This document shows, piece by piece, positions 53,664-62,451 of a DNA stretch of 64,000 nucleotides (position 1 is its first letter; the number at the start of each line of letters is the position of its first letter). Under the pieces are notes generated by a model that searched no databases, was not told the DNA's origin, and worked only from the letters and a program-made list of their open reading frames with translations. Origin of the DNA: Proteus penneri (GTDB taxonomy: Bacteria > Pseudomonadota > Gammaproteobacteria > Enterobacterales > Enterobacteriaceae); contig NZ_PHFJ01000004.1 in NCBI RefSeq assembly GCF_003144535.1, positions 1 through 64,000 of the forward strand, given 5' to 3'. Both the position numbers and the translations under genes were made by a program.

Positions 53664-54863
53664 ATGTTAGATGCACAAACTATCGCGTCAATTAAATCAA
53701 CAATTCCTCTCATTGCTAAAACAGGCCCAGCATTAACCGCCCATTTTTATGATCGAATGTTTTCTCGTCATCCAGAGTTAAAAGATATTTTCACCATGAG
53801 TCATCAAAGCAGTGGCGCACAACGTGAAGCCTTATTTAATGCGATATGCGCTTATGCAACGAACATTGAAAACTTAACTACCATTTTGCCTGCCGTTGAA
53901 AAAATTGCACAAAAACACGCTAGTTTAAACATTCTTCCTGAACACTATCCCATCGTTGGTGAAAATTTATTAGCAACCATTGATGAGATGTTTAGTCCCG
54001 GACAAGAAGTGCTAGATGCTTGGGGAGCGGCTTATCAAGTATTGGCAGATGTCTTTATCAAACGCGAAGAGCAAATTTATCAACAAAAAGAACAAACAAA
54101 TGGAGGTTGGAGAGGATTACGAAACTTTAAAGTTAAACATAAAGTAAAACAAAGTGATGTCATTACCAGCTTTGAATTAGCTCCTGAAGACGGCCTTGAT
54201 ATTACACCTTATCAAGCTGGACAATATTTAAGTCTTTATATCCGTGATGAACGCCTTGAGAACCAAGAAATACGTCAATATTCATTAACTCAATCTTCAA
54301 ATAATAAAACATACCGCATCGCAGTCAAACGCGAAGAGAAAGGTATTTTATCGAATTTTCTTCATGACCATATTCAAGAAGGGGATATTTTACAAGTCGC
54401 CGCACCAGGGGGCGATTTCTATTTAGATGTGTCACCAACAACGCCAGTAACCTTAATTTCAGCAGGTGTGGGTTTAACACCAATGCTGTCTATGTTACAC
54501 ACACTTTCAACTCATCAAGCAAATATTAATTGGTTACATGCGGCTGAACACGGCGGTGTTCATGCTTTTAAAGATGAAGTTAATCAAGTCGGCAATCAGC
54601 TTTCACACTATCAACAAGCAATATGGTATCGCACGCCACGTGCTGAAGACGTGCAAAATAAAGATTATCAATTCAAAGGATTAATGATATTAAAACAAGT
54701 TGAAGATTGGTTAGCTATTCCTGATATGCAATTCTATTTTTGTGGTCCATTACCTTTTATGCAATCTGTTGCTAAGCAGCTTATTGAACTGGGTATTAAT
54801 AGCGAAAAACTTCATTATGAATGTTTTGGTCCGCATGCCGTTATTACGCAAGATTTGCAGTAA
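53664..54863 (+). CDS. hmp: Flavohaemoglobin (nitric oxide dioxygenase)
   Basis: Detoxifies nitric oxide to nitrate with O2 and NAD(P)H. Residues about 1-138 form the globin domain with the proximal histidine in NILPEHYPIVG (near 85). An FAD-binding barrel follows (RQYSLTQ, then GNFL/DHIQEGD-type region GILSNFLHDHIQEGD), and then the NAD-binding domain (LISAGVGLTPMLSML and FYFCGPLPFMQSV). The 399-aa length is that of E. coli Hmp (396). AGGAG precedes the ATG. Confidence 0.97.
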   Translation: MLDAQTIASIKSTIPLIAKTGPALTAHFYDRMFSRHPELKDIFTMSHQSSGAQREALFNAICAYATNIENLTTILPAVEKIAQKHASLNILPEHYPIVGENLLATIDEMFSPGQEVLDAWGAAYQVLADVFIKREEQIYQQKEQTNGGWRGLRNFKVKHKVKQSDVITSFELAPEDGLDITPYQAGQYLSLYIRDERLENQEIRQYSLTQSSNNKTYRIAVKREEKGILSNFLHDHIQEGDILQVAAPGGDFYLDVSPTTPVTLISAGVGLTPMLSMLHTLSTHQANINWLHAAEHGGVHAFKDEVNQVGNQLSHYQQAIWYRTPRAEDVQNKDYQFKGLMILKQVEDWLAIPDMQFYFCGPLPFMQSVAKQLIELGINSEKLHYECFGPHAVITQDLQ

Positions 54864-54900
54864 AAACACCTTCATTAACATTCAATTTTAAATTAAATAA

Positions 54901-54936
54901 AAAAGCGCTGTAGCATTATATTATCAGCGCTTTTTT
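54901..54936. terminator. Bidirectional terminator between hmp and the convergent membrane gene
   Basis: AAAAGCGCTG pairs with CAGCGCTTTT around a 14-base loop, with T tracts on both strands. Confidence 0.88.
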
Positions 54937-54955
54937 AGGTTATTTCACTACCTTT

Positions 54956-55603
54956 TTATGATCGATATTTATTTTCAATCGCTGCGGGAATTACATGCTC
55001 TTTAGCAGAAAAACCGTACCAAATAACACTAATTAAACAGAGTGTATAACCAAATAACTCACTTCCCTCTTCCACCATATTTTTAACGGCACGGTTGTAA
55101 TCTTCACCTAATAATTTATGCCAAAGTATTCCCATGCCAAATAAACGAGAAAACAATAAAATACATAACAGGCCAGCAACTAACATTCCATGGCTTGGAT
55201 GAGTAATAAAATGAAATAAGCCTTTTAATGTTTTCTTGCCTTCTCTAATTGCAATGGCAATAGAAACAAATGCTACCGTTAGAGCAAACCAAACCCAAGA
55301 TCCGTGTGCAATCCGATCAAATACACCATCTAATTCACGAATTAAAATACACAAGAAAAACCCCATAATAAGCGTGAATGCTCCCCGTTGTTCACTTTTT
55401 TGGCACACTTTAACAAAAAAGAATAAGCAAATAATAGCAACGATAATTTCTTGGGCTAATTCAGTTACCGACGTTTCAGAAATACCATTATCAAAAACCA
55501 AAATATCAAGAAAAATAAATCCCGTAGTGATAGCGATTAATACTGCTGCACATAAAAATAAAGCGAGACGCTTTAATAAATAATTAAACACTATTTTGCC
55601 CAT
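54956..55603 (-). CDS. Unrecognised multi-pass membrane protein
   Basis: A 215-aa hydrophobic protein with five or six likely membrane segments (ALFLCAAVLIAITTGFIFL, IIVAIICLFFFVKV, FTLIMGFFLCILI, WVWFALTVAFVSIAIAI, MLVAGLLCILLFSRLFGMGI and FGYTLCLISVIWYGF). Charged residues sit at or inside these segments: TELAQEI, IRELDGVFDRIAHGS and NMVEEGSELFGY. This pattern hints at a polar or metal site in the membrane, but no family is recognised. The ATG at 55603 has AAGG very close upstream, so initiation is uncertain. It sits alone between hmp and glnB, which are near neighbours in E. coli. Confidence 0.78.
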   Translation of the reverse strand: MGKIVFNYLLKRLALFLCAAVLIAITTGFIFLDILVFDNGISETSVTELAQEIIVAIICLFFFVKVCQKSEQRGAFTLIMGFFLCILIRELDGVFDRIAHGSWVWFALTVAFVSIAIAIREGKKTLKGLFHFITHPSHGMLVAGLLCILLFSRLFGMGILWHKLLGEDYNRAVKNMVEEGSELFGYTLCLISVIWYGFSAKEHVIPAAIENKYRS

Positions 55604-55779
55604 ACCTTAATAATTTTTAATATTGATGATAATAACTTTACTTAAAAGTTATTGAATAACATTTTGTGCCTTAAAATTCACAAAAAATAGTAAAATAAAT
55701 TGTTCTATATCATCAATAGACTTGTATAAGATATAAATAGCATTATAGGCAAAACATTAAAAAATTAATTATGTACAAG

Positions 55780-55821
55780 AAAAAGAAAAAGCCCGATATC
55801 TTGATTAAAAATATCGGACTT
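55780..55821 (-). terminator. Terminator of glnB
   Basis: On the minus strand AAGTCCGATAT pairs with ATATCGGGCTT (one T-G pair) and is followed by TTTTC, 42 bases after the glnB stop. Confidence 0.85.
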
Positions 55822-55863
55822 AAATAAAAATGAATAATAAATTATTTGGCTTAAGTTAATTAA

Positions 55864-56214
<351 letters not shown>

Positions 56215-56217
56215 CTA

Positions 56218-57834
56218 TTACCAGTTGTGGCGACCAAAACCGCTTGTAATTGGGTATCTGCGATCTTTACCAAAATTACGACTTGTAATACGTGGCCCGA
56301 CAGGGGCTTGACGTCGCTTATATTCATTAATATCGACTAATTTTATCACTTTACGGACGGTTGCTTCATCAAATCCTGCTGCAACTAAGTCAGATACAGA
56401 TTTATCTTGCTCAACATAGCCTTCAAGAATAGCATCCAGAATGTCATAAGGAGGTAAATTATCTTGGTCTGTTTGTCCTGGTGCAAGTTCTGCTGATGGT
56501 GGTCTATCAATAACACGCTGAGGAATAGCGGGTGAAAGTGTGTTTCGATATTTAGAAAGCTCAAAAACTAACGTTTTAGGGACATCTTTTAGTACATCAA
56601 AACCCCCCGCCATATCACCATACAATGTAGAATATCCCACTGCTGATTCACTTTTATTGCTTGTAGTTAACACTAAACGACGGCGTTTATTCGACATTGC
56701 CATCAAAATAACAGCACGACAACGTGCTTGTAGATTTTCTTCTGTGGTATCTGCGGCAGTATCTTTAAACATAGGAGCAAGCTGAGCCATAAAAGCATCA
56801 AACATCGGTTCAATAGAAACAGTATCAAACTCAACACCTAATAAATCTGCTTGTTCTTTCGCGTCATGAATACTCATTTCTGAAGTATAACGGAATGGCA
56901 TCATAACGGCCTGAACACTCTCTTTGCCTAAGGCATCAGCTGCGATAGCAACCGTTAATCCAGAGTCAATACCACCAGATAAGCCTAGAATTGCCCCTTT
57001 AAAGCCGTTTTTAATTACATAATCACGCGTTGCAAGTACTAACGCTTGATAAACTTGTGCTAAAGGTGAAAGTTCCGGAGCAGGATCTACCATCGGAATA
57101 ATATTCAACTCGTCGAATTCAACGATAGTGGTTTGTTCATCAAATGCAGCTAAACGATGGGTAATAGCACCGCGCTCATCAAATACTTTTGAACAACCAT
57201 CAAATACCAACTCATCTTGACCACCAATTTGGTTAAGATAAATCACGGGAAGGTGTGTTCTTTGGCAATGTTCTTTGATTAGCTGTGTACGTACATGAGG
57301 TTTTTCACGGTTATAAGGTGATGCATTAATAGATAAAACAAGATCAGCGCCCGCTTGTTTTAATGCATCAATAGGTTCATTGATCCAAATATCCTCACAT
57401 ATTAATAAACCTAAGTGGTAACCCTTAAATGGTACCACACAGCGCTCATTTCCTTGTTGGAAATAACGCTTCTCATCAAACACACCATAATTAGGTAATT
57501 GTTGTTTGAAATAACGCGCTTGCAATTCACCTTTATAAAAAAATGAAAGTGCGTTGTAAATTTTGCCGTTTTGCCACCAAGGATGTCCAACCACAATCGC
57601 TGTTTTTTTACTTGCTTGTTCTAAACGCGTAAGTTGTGTTTCACAACGCTGTTGGAAATCAGGACGAAATAGCAGATCTTCAGGAGAGTAACCACATAAA
57701 GCCAACTCAGAGAACATGACCAAATCAGCCTCTTCTTGTGCTTTAATGGTAGATAACATGCGTTCGCAGTTACCTTCAATATCGCCAACAACCCAATTAA
57801 GTTGAGCCATGGCGAGTTTTAGTTTACGACTCAT
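56218..57834 (-). CDS. nadE: Glutamine-dependent NAD+ synthetase
   Basis: Last step of NAD synthesis, amidating nicotinate adenine dinucleotide. The 538-aa protein carries an N-terminal glutaminase (nitrilase-type) domain with the Glu-Lys-Cys triad in FSELALCGYSPEDLL, LPNYGVFDEKRYF and LLICEDIW. The C-terminal synthetase domain has the P-loop GLSGGIDSGLTVAIAADAL. E. coli NadE is the short ammonia-dependent type (275 aa) and lies elsewhere. The ATG at 57834 has GGAGAG 10 bases upstream. It lies between glrR and glnB in the same direction. Confidence 0.95.
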   Translation of the reverse strand: MSRKLKLAMAQLNWVVGDIEGNCERMLSTIKAQEEADLVMFSELALCGYSPEDLLFRPDFQQRCETQLTRLEQASKKTAIVVGHPWWQNGKIYNALSFFYKGELQARYFKQQLPNYGVFDEKRYFQQGNERCVVPFKGYHLGLLICEDIWINEPIDALKQAGADLVLSINASPYNREKPHVRTQLIKEHCQRTHLPVIYLNQIGGQDELVFDGCSKVFDERGAITHRLAAFDEQTTIVEFDELNIIPMVDPAPELSPLAQVYQALVLATRDYVIKNGFKGAILGLSGGIDSGLTVAIAADALGKESVQAVMMPFRYTSEMSIHDAKEQADLLGVEFDTVSIEPMFDAFMAQLAPMFKDTAADTTEENLQARCRAVILMAMSNKRRRLVLTTSNKSESAVGYSTLYGDMAGGFDVLKDVPKTLVFELSKYRNTLSPAIPQRVIDRPPSAELAPGQTDQDNLPPYDILDAILEGYVEQDKSVSDLVAAGFDEATVRKVIKLVDINEYKRRQAPVGPRITSRNFGKDRRYPITSGFGRHNW

Positions 57835-57907
57835 AAAAATTAGTCTCTCCGCTATCTTCCGCATAAAAGGAAAATTAGTTTAAAAATATATTCGTTATCT
57901 GAAAAGG

Positions 57908-59245
57908 TTATTCCTTAAAATCATTCGCATCTAGCTCATGACGAGATAACAATTTATAAAACTCTGTTCGATTGCGTCCAGCCATACGCGCGGCTTGAGT
58001 CACATTGCCTTTTGTCATTTGCAAAAGTTTTCTCAAATAGGTCATTTCAAAATGTCCTCTAGCTTCTGCAAATGTCGGCAGTGCCGTATTTTCACCTTGT
58101 AATGCCTGTGTGACAAGCGCTTCACTAATCACAGGTGCTGTTGTTAACGCAACACATTGCTCAATAACGTTAACCAATTGACGCACATTACCCGGCCAAC
58201 TTGCTGTCATTAAGCATTTCATCGCATCGGTTGAAAAACTTCGAACAAAAGGCTTATGGCGTTTAGCCGATTCACGTAGTAGATGATTTGCAAGAACGGG
58301 AATATCTTCTGCTCTCTCACTTAATGTCGGTATACGTAAGTTAACCACATTTAAACGATAGAATAGATCTTCACGAAATTCATTACGTTCCATCGCTTTA
58401 GGTAAATCACGATGCGTTGCAGAAAGAATACGTACATCAATATCAATATCGCGATTACTGCCTAATGGACGAACTTTTCGCTCTTGTAAAACACGTAATA
58501 ACTTAACTTGCAATGCCATTGGCATATCGCCAATTTCATCTAAAAATAATGTGCCGCCTTCAGCTGCCTGAAATAGACCTTCACGACTACTCACTGCTCC
58601 TGTAAAAGCGCCTTTCGCATGGCCAAATAATTCAGACTCTAGAAGTTGCTCAGGTAAGGCGCCACAGTTAATGGCAATAAAAGGTTTTTTCGCTCTAGGA
58701 CTGGCACGATGAATAGCTTGAGCAAGCACTTCTTTACCTGTGCCACTTTGACCGTTAATAAGTACACTGACATCAGATTGTGCAACTAACTTTGCTTGCT
58801 CTAATAAACGTAGCATTTGCGGGCTACGTGTCACGATATCTTTTGACCACTCTTCATCTGAAACAATAGTCACAAGCTCAAGTGCTTCATCAATCGCTTT
58901 ATAAAGTGCATCTCTATCAACGGGTTTAGTTAAAAAACTAAATACACCTTGCTGCGTTGCAGCCACTGCATCAGGAATAGAGCCATGGGCGGTAAGAATG
59001 ATAACAGGCATACCTGGTTGCTGGCGTTGTATTTCAGCAAACAGCGCCATACCATCCATTTCATCCATTCGGAGATCACTAATAACAAGATCTATTTTTT
59101 CTTTTAAGAGAAGTTTTAGTGCTTCTTGTCCACTTTCAGCGGTGAAGATATGAAAACCTTCACTTGTTAATCGCATGCCAAGTAACTTTAATAACCCAGG
59201 ATCGTCATCGACAAGTAAAAGATTTGCTGATTTATGGCCAGCCAT
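57908..59245 (-). CDS. glrR: Sigma-54 response regulator GlrR (QseF)
   Basis: Two-component regulator that activates sigma-54 promoters, notably glmY. The receiver domain has LLLVDDDPG and the phospho-aspartate in VISDLRMDEMDG. The AAA+ domain has Walker A GQSGTGKE, the sigma-54 contact loop GAFTGA and LFLDEIGDM. The C-terminal Fis-type helix-turn-helix (GNVTQAARMAGRNRTEFYKL) reads DNA. It is 445 aa from the ATG at 59245, where GGAG lies 7 bases upstream. Its predicted sites (TGTC-N10-GACA) lie upstream of glmY in this window. Confidence 0.96.
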   Translation of the reverse strand: MAGHKSANLLLVDDDPGLLKLLGMRLTSEGFHIFTAESGQEALKLLLKEKIDLVISDLRMDEMDGMALFAEIQRQQPGMPVIILTAHGSIPDAVAATQQGVFSFLTKPVDRDALYKAIDEALELVTIVSDEEWSKDIVTRSPQMLRLLEQAKLVAQSDVSVLINGQSGTGKEVLAQAIHRASPRAKKPFIAINCGALPEQLLESELFGHAKGAFTGAVSSREGLFQAAEGGTLFLDEIGDMPMALQVKLLRVLQERKVRPLGSNRDIDIDVRILSATHRDLPKAMERNEFREDLFYRLNVVNLRIPTLSERAEDIPVLANHLLRESAKRHKPFVRSFSTDAMKCLMTASWPGNVRQLVNVIEQCVALTTAPVISEALVTQALQGENTALPTFAEARGHFEMTYLRKLLQMTKGNVTQAARMAGRNRTEFYKLLSRHELDANDFKE

Positions 59246-59256
59246 GCACATTCTCC

Positions 59257-60312
59257 TTATTTAGAACCTGCTTCAGTCGGTTTTGAGCTTTGCGTGTCAG
59301 TATCAGTTTTGACTGGTTCTGATTTTACCGCCTCAGATTTCGTTGATTCGGCTTTCGTAGATTCTGGTTTTGAAGGCTCTGGTTTAACCGCTGTGGCAGA
59401 AGGTTGTTTTTCCTCACCCTTTGGCTTCTCTGTTATCGATTGTGTCGAAACAGGTTTTTCAGTCGTTTTTTCAACAACAGTTTTTTCAGTGGTAGTTTTC
59501 TCTGCATTCACTTTTTCTGTTTCCGCAGATGTTGCAGTTGCGCTCTCAGCTAAATCTTCATTTTGCGATAACGAATCAACAGAACCACTCTGTTTTCTAT
59601 TCGATAACTGTCGTTCAATTTGGGTAAGGCTCTCAAGCTTTTTCAGCGTGACACTCAGTTCATGTTGTAACGCATTATTCTCTTTTCTTAGCGCATCAAT
59701 TCTATTATCTGTATCTGTAGTTAAACGACGATAGCGATTCTTTTCTTCAGCTAAAGAGAGAATGAGTGTTTGGTTCTCAATCCATATCGATAATAGAACC
59801 CGCATAGAACTCGGAAATTGTAATTTATAGCTTTCTAATAACACTAATTGTGTTCGACGTTCGGCAATCGTCATTCCAGCACGTTCTAATAGAATACTTT
59901 TATAAAATGCATCATCCCAACCAGTGATGATAACATTGCTTGCTTGGCGTTGTGCTTCAGTCGTCATTATGCGGTTTGTACATTCAATAACACGTAACCA
60001 ATAAAGTGCGTTATTAATGCCTTCATCATAAAATGAGCTTAAGGTTTTACATTCAGCCCAACGATAATCAATCGTTTTTTGTTTAACAACGGGAATTTCT
60101 TGCTCAGGCTCTAGTGTATTAGTGAGCGACTTTGGTGTACACCCTGAAAGAACCAGTGGAAGCATAATAAACAAGAAACATTGCTTCCAATTTAATGCGA
60201 TTTTTCTAGTTGATGCAGGGGCCATAAATAACCATTCAATACCAAGCATCTTCTTATTTATTTTTTTATATTCATGATGAGGAGATGCTTGTTTTTGTGA
60301 CCTGATTTGCAT
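59257..60312 (-). CDS. qseG: Lipoprotein QseG with a long low-complexity tail
   Basis: Lipoprotein partner of the GlrK/GlrR system, reported in E. coli to interact with the kinase (GlrK/QseE). The lipobox VLSGC follows a hydrophobic signal (KQCFLFIMLPLVLSGC). The conserved domain (NALYWLRVIECTNRIM, YERRQLV-like AERRTQLVLLESYK, SLAEEKNRYRRL) ends in a coiled coil. The last 95 or so residues are low-complexity, rich in K, E, T, P and S; E. coli QseG is 237 aa in total. The first ATG overlaps the glrK stop (TAATG), but later ATGs at residues 22 and 30 fit the signal peptide better. Confidence 0.88.
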   Translation of the reverse strand: MQIRSQKQASPHHEYKKINKKMLGIEWLFMAPASTRKIALNWKQCFLFIMLPLVLSGCTPKSLTNTLEPEQEIPVVKQKTIDYRWAECKTLSSFYDEGINNALYWLRVIECTNRIMTTEAQRQASNVIITGWDDAFYKSILLERAGMTIAERRTQLVLLESYKLQFPSSMRVLLSIWIENQTLILSLAEEKNRYRRLTTDTDNRIDALRKENNALQHELSVTLKKLESLTQIERQLSNRKQSGSVDSLSQNEDLAESATATSAETEKVNAEKTTTEKTVVEKTTEKPVSTQSITEKPKGEEKQPSATAVKPEPSKPESTKAESTKSEAVKSEPVKTDTDTQSSKPTEAGSK

Positions 60313-61760
60313 TATTTAATCTCAGAAAGTAGCGGTAATTCAATACGAAAACAGACATCAGCATAGTCAGAAGGAACAACACTTAATTCACCTTCCATTC
60401 TTTTGATACAGTCATGAGCAATACTCAAACCTAAACCACTTCCTTTGACAGCCCCTTTACGTAGCAAAGAACCTTGGAAAAAGGGTTCAAAAATCATTTT
60501 TTGTTCAGATTCAGGGATCGGTGTTCCTTTATTGGCTATATCAATAACTATTTTCTGTTCAACTTGATAACTAGAGATCCAGATATTACCTGATTCGGCA
60601 CCATAGTGCACCGCATTCGAATAGAGATTGTCGATAACTCGTGATAATAATGTCGCTTCTGCTCGACATTTTGTCAGATTAAGTGAAATTATCGTTTTAA
60701 TCTCTTTTGCTCTGGCAGGTAAGCTGTGTGCTAATACCACATCATTCACTAAATGAGTTAAATCGACCTCTTCAATTTGCTGAGGAACCTCAGAAAGTTT
60801 ACGATTATAATCAAGTAGTTGTTCAATTAATAACTGTAACTGTTTACTACTATTATCAAGAATAGAAACCACTTCTTTTTGATCGAGCGTTAAAGGACCC
60901 GCAACTTCATCGGCTAATAATTCAGTACCTTCCCGCATACTAGCAAGTGGCGTTTTTAACTCATGAGAAATATGACGTAAAAACTCATGACGTTGTGATT
61001 CAAGCCATGCTAATCGTTCACTTAACCAAATAATGCGTTGAGCTAACGATCGCAGTTCTCGCGGTCCTTGAAAAGAATCCAAATTGTTACTAAGCGTTCG
61101 ACCTTCACCTAATCGGTTGATCATCTTTTCAATCCCTTTAACAGGACCAATAATCATTCGAGTAAATAGCGCGATGAGGATCAAGCTGAAAACAAAAACG
61201 ATAAGGCTTTGCCAACCGAAATAGCGTCCTTTCTCAGCAATTGCCATTTGAAGTTGTTCACCGCGACTAAAAATAATCTCTTTGGTTAAGACAACAATAC
61301 GATTATTGGCATAAGAGAACTGCTCAAGAGCTTGTTGCATCTCTTTCGTAGGCTCACTGCTTTCACACTGAATAGACTTTAGCTTTTCAAGTGAAGAATT
61401 AAGCACGTCGGCTTCTTTAGATGAAGAAAGTGGAATTATGGTTTGCTGTAATGTTGAGAAAAGTTTGGTGTATTGCTGATAGCGTTGTTGGTACATATCA
61501 TCATCAGTCTTATCACGTAAAACACAATAACGACGATAGTTTCCTTCCATCTCAATAGCTAAATTTCGCATAACTTCACTGCGTTCAGTATCGGCCAATG
61601 CATTTTTATTAGTAATTGCTGCTTGATTACTTAATTGATCGAGACTTTGATAAGCTTGATAAGCAAGGACAAGTAAAGGTAATAGCACCATCCAAAATGC
61701 CATTATCACGAGCTGTCTTAAAGAACGAGGAAAAATACGCCACTTTTTCAATGAAATCAT
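60312..61760 (-). CDS. glrK: Sensor histidine kinase GlrK (QseE)
   Basis: Membrane kinase of 482 aa that phosphorylates GlrR. An N-terminal membrane segment (LVIMAFWMVLLPLLVLAYQ) leads to a periplasmic part of about 140 residues. A second membrane segment (LIVFVFSLILIALFTRMII), a HAMP region, the H-box FLRHISHELKTPLASMREG and the ATP-binding domain (N-box NLYSNAVHYG, G-box GSGLGLSIAHDC) follow. AGGTGTTGAG precedes the ATG. It heads glrK-qseG-glrR and lies downstream of glmY. Confidence 0.95.
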   Translation of the reverse strand: MISLKKWRIFPRSLRQLVIMAFWMVLLPLLVLAYQAYQSLDQLSNQAAITNKNALADTERSEVMRNLAIEMEGNYRRYCVLRDKTDDDMYQQRYQQYTKLFSTLQQTIIPLSSSKEADVLNSSLEKLKSIQCESSEPTKEMQQALEQFSYANNRIVVLTKEIIFSRGEQLQMAIAEKGRYFGWQSLIVFVFSLILIALFTRMIIGPVKGIEKMINRLGEGRTLSNNLDSFQGPRELRSLAQRIIWLSERLAWLESQRHEFLRHISHELKTPLASMREGTELLADEVAGPLTLDQKEVVSILDNSSKQLQLLIEQLLDYNRKLSEVPQQIEEVDLTHLVNDVVLAHSLPARAKEIKTIISLNLTKCRAEATLLSRVIDNLYSNAVHYGAESGNIWISSYQVEQKIVIDIANKGTPIPESEQKMIFEPFFQGSLLRKGAVKGSGLGLSIAHDCIKRMEGELSVVPSDYADVCFRIELPLLSEIK

Positions 61761-61884
61761 CTCAACACCTATTAGAGTAATGCGATGCTACATGACTTGA
61801 TAACAAGAAAAAAGTCCGACATTAGGAAAATCAGGCAAGAGAACAAACACAATAGAGGAAATGCGACAGGCTCTAGAAGTGGGA

Positions 61885-61915
61885 GAGCGGAATATCTTAT
61901 TGAGATATTCCGCTC
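61885..61915. repeat. Perfect 13-bp hairpin between glmY and glrK
   Basis: GAGCGGAATATCT and AGATATTCCGCTC flank the 5-base loop TATTG. Neither strand has a T tract after it, so it is not a standard intrinsic terminator. It lies between the glmY 3' end and the glrK start. Confidence 0.75.
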
Positions 61916-61939
61916 GTCAATATTTCATCTCTTTTTTCT

Positions 61940-62114
61940 CTAAAAGAGAATGAAGGTGGTGCCTCACTCCACGTGTCGCCCTGTGTTTGATAAGGTCCGA
62001 AGACGAGTATCATGATGTTGGACGGTAGGCACCTTACTCTGGCGTCATTCCTGGCTTATGTGGTATGTTCCCACCCATTATTGTGGACCGACATAAAAAG
62101 TTGAATGAGCAACT
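61940..62114 (-). ncRNA. glmY: Small regulatory RNA GlmY
   Basis: GlmY stabilises GlmZ by sequestering the adaptor RapZ, raising GlmS synthesis in enterobacteria. The predicted 5' end AGTTGCTCATTCAAC at 62114 resembles E. coli GlmY (AGTGGCTCATTCACC). Downstream CATAAGCCAGGAATGACGCC matches the GlmY/GlmZ core. A long-range pairing GGTGCC/GGCACC closes the 3' half, followed by CTCTTTT near 61942, the likely end, giving about 175 nt. Synteny (between purL and glrK), a sigma-54 promoter and GlrR sites all agree. The exact ends are inferred. Confidence 0.88.
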
Positions 62115-62116
62115 GA

Positions 62117-62142
62117 TTTATATAATGCACAAGGCGTGCCAA
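62117..62142 (-). promoter_or_regulatory. Overlapping sigma-54 and sigma-70 promoters of glmY
   Basis: On the minus strand TTGGCACGCCTTGTGCA (62142-62126) fits the sigma-54 -24/-12 consensus with GG and GC in correct spacing. TATAAA just downstream (62122-62117) can serve as a sigma-70 -10 element for the same start. E. coli glmY has this overlapping arrangement. Confidence 0.85.
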
Positions 62143-62247
62143 CCTTCAAAGTAATTGTTTAATATATTGAAAAATAACAAAAAATAAAAACAACCCTCTG
62201 ATATTTTATGTATAACTCTTTTTTATCTAGTTATAAAACAACCAAGC

Positions 62248-62360
62248 TGTCTCCATATCCAGACAGAGTTACCCTAAATTTTATAATTACTTATATTTCA
62301 ATAATATATATGTCGCCAAAAGGAGACACATAAAATAGTGAATGTCGTCGTTTTTACACA
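62248..62360. promoter_or_regulatory. Three GlrR-type activator sites upstream of glmY
   Basis: TGTC-N10-GACA occurs perfectly at 62248-62265 and 62311-62328, and as TGTC-N10-CACA at 62343-62360. This is the GlrR (QseF) recognition pattern described for glmY in enterobacteria, here about 140 to 240 bases upstream of the predicted start, within AT-rich DNA suited to looping. Confidence 0.8.
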
Positions 62361-62387
62361 ACAATAAATAATTCTTTTATTATCAAT

Positions 62388-62418
62388 GAAATAAAGCCTC
62401 TAACAATGTAGAGGCTTT
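62388..62418 (-). terminator. Terminator of purL
   Basis: On the minus strand AAAGCCTCTA pairs with TAGAGGCTTT around 6 bases and is followed by ATTTCATT, 34 bases after the purL stop. Confidence 0.78.
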
Positions 62419-62451
62419 ATTTGTTTATCACTAAGACAAGATGACTTTTGA

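Noticed and set aside
59234-59734. Plus-strand frame of 166 codons over qseG
   Set aside because: It is the antisense shadow of the low-complexity QseG tail (S/V/F-rich), with no ribosome-binding site or recognisable domain.
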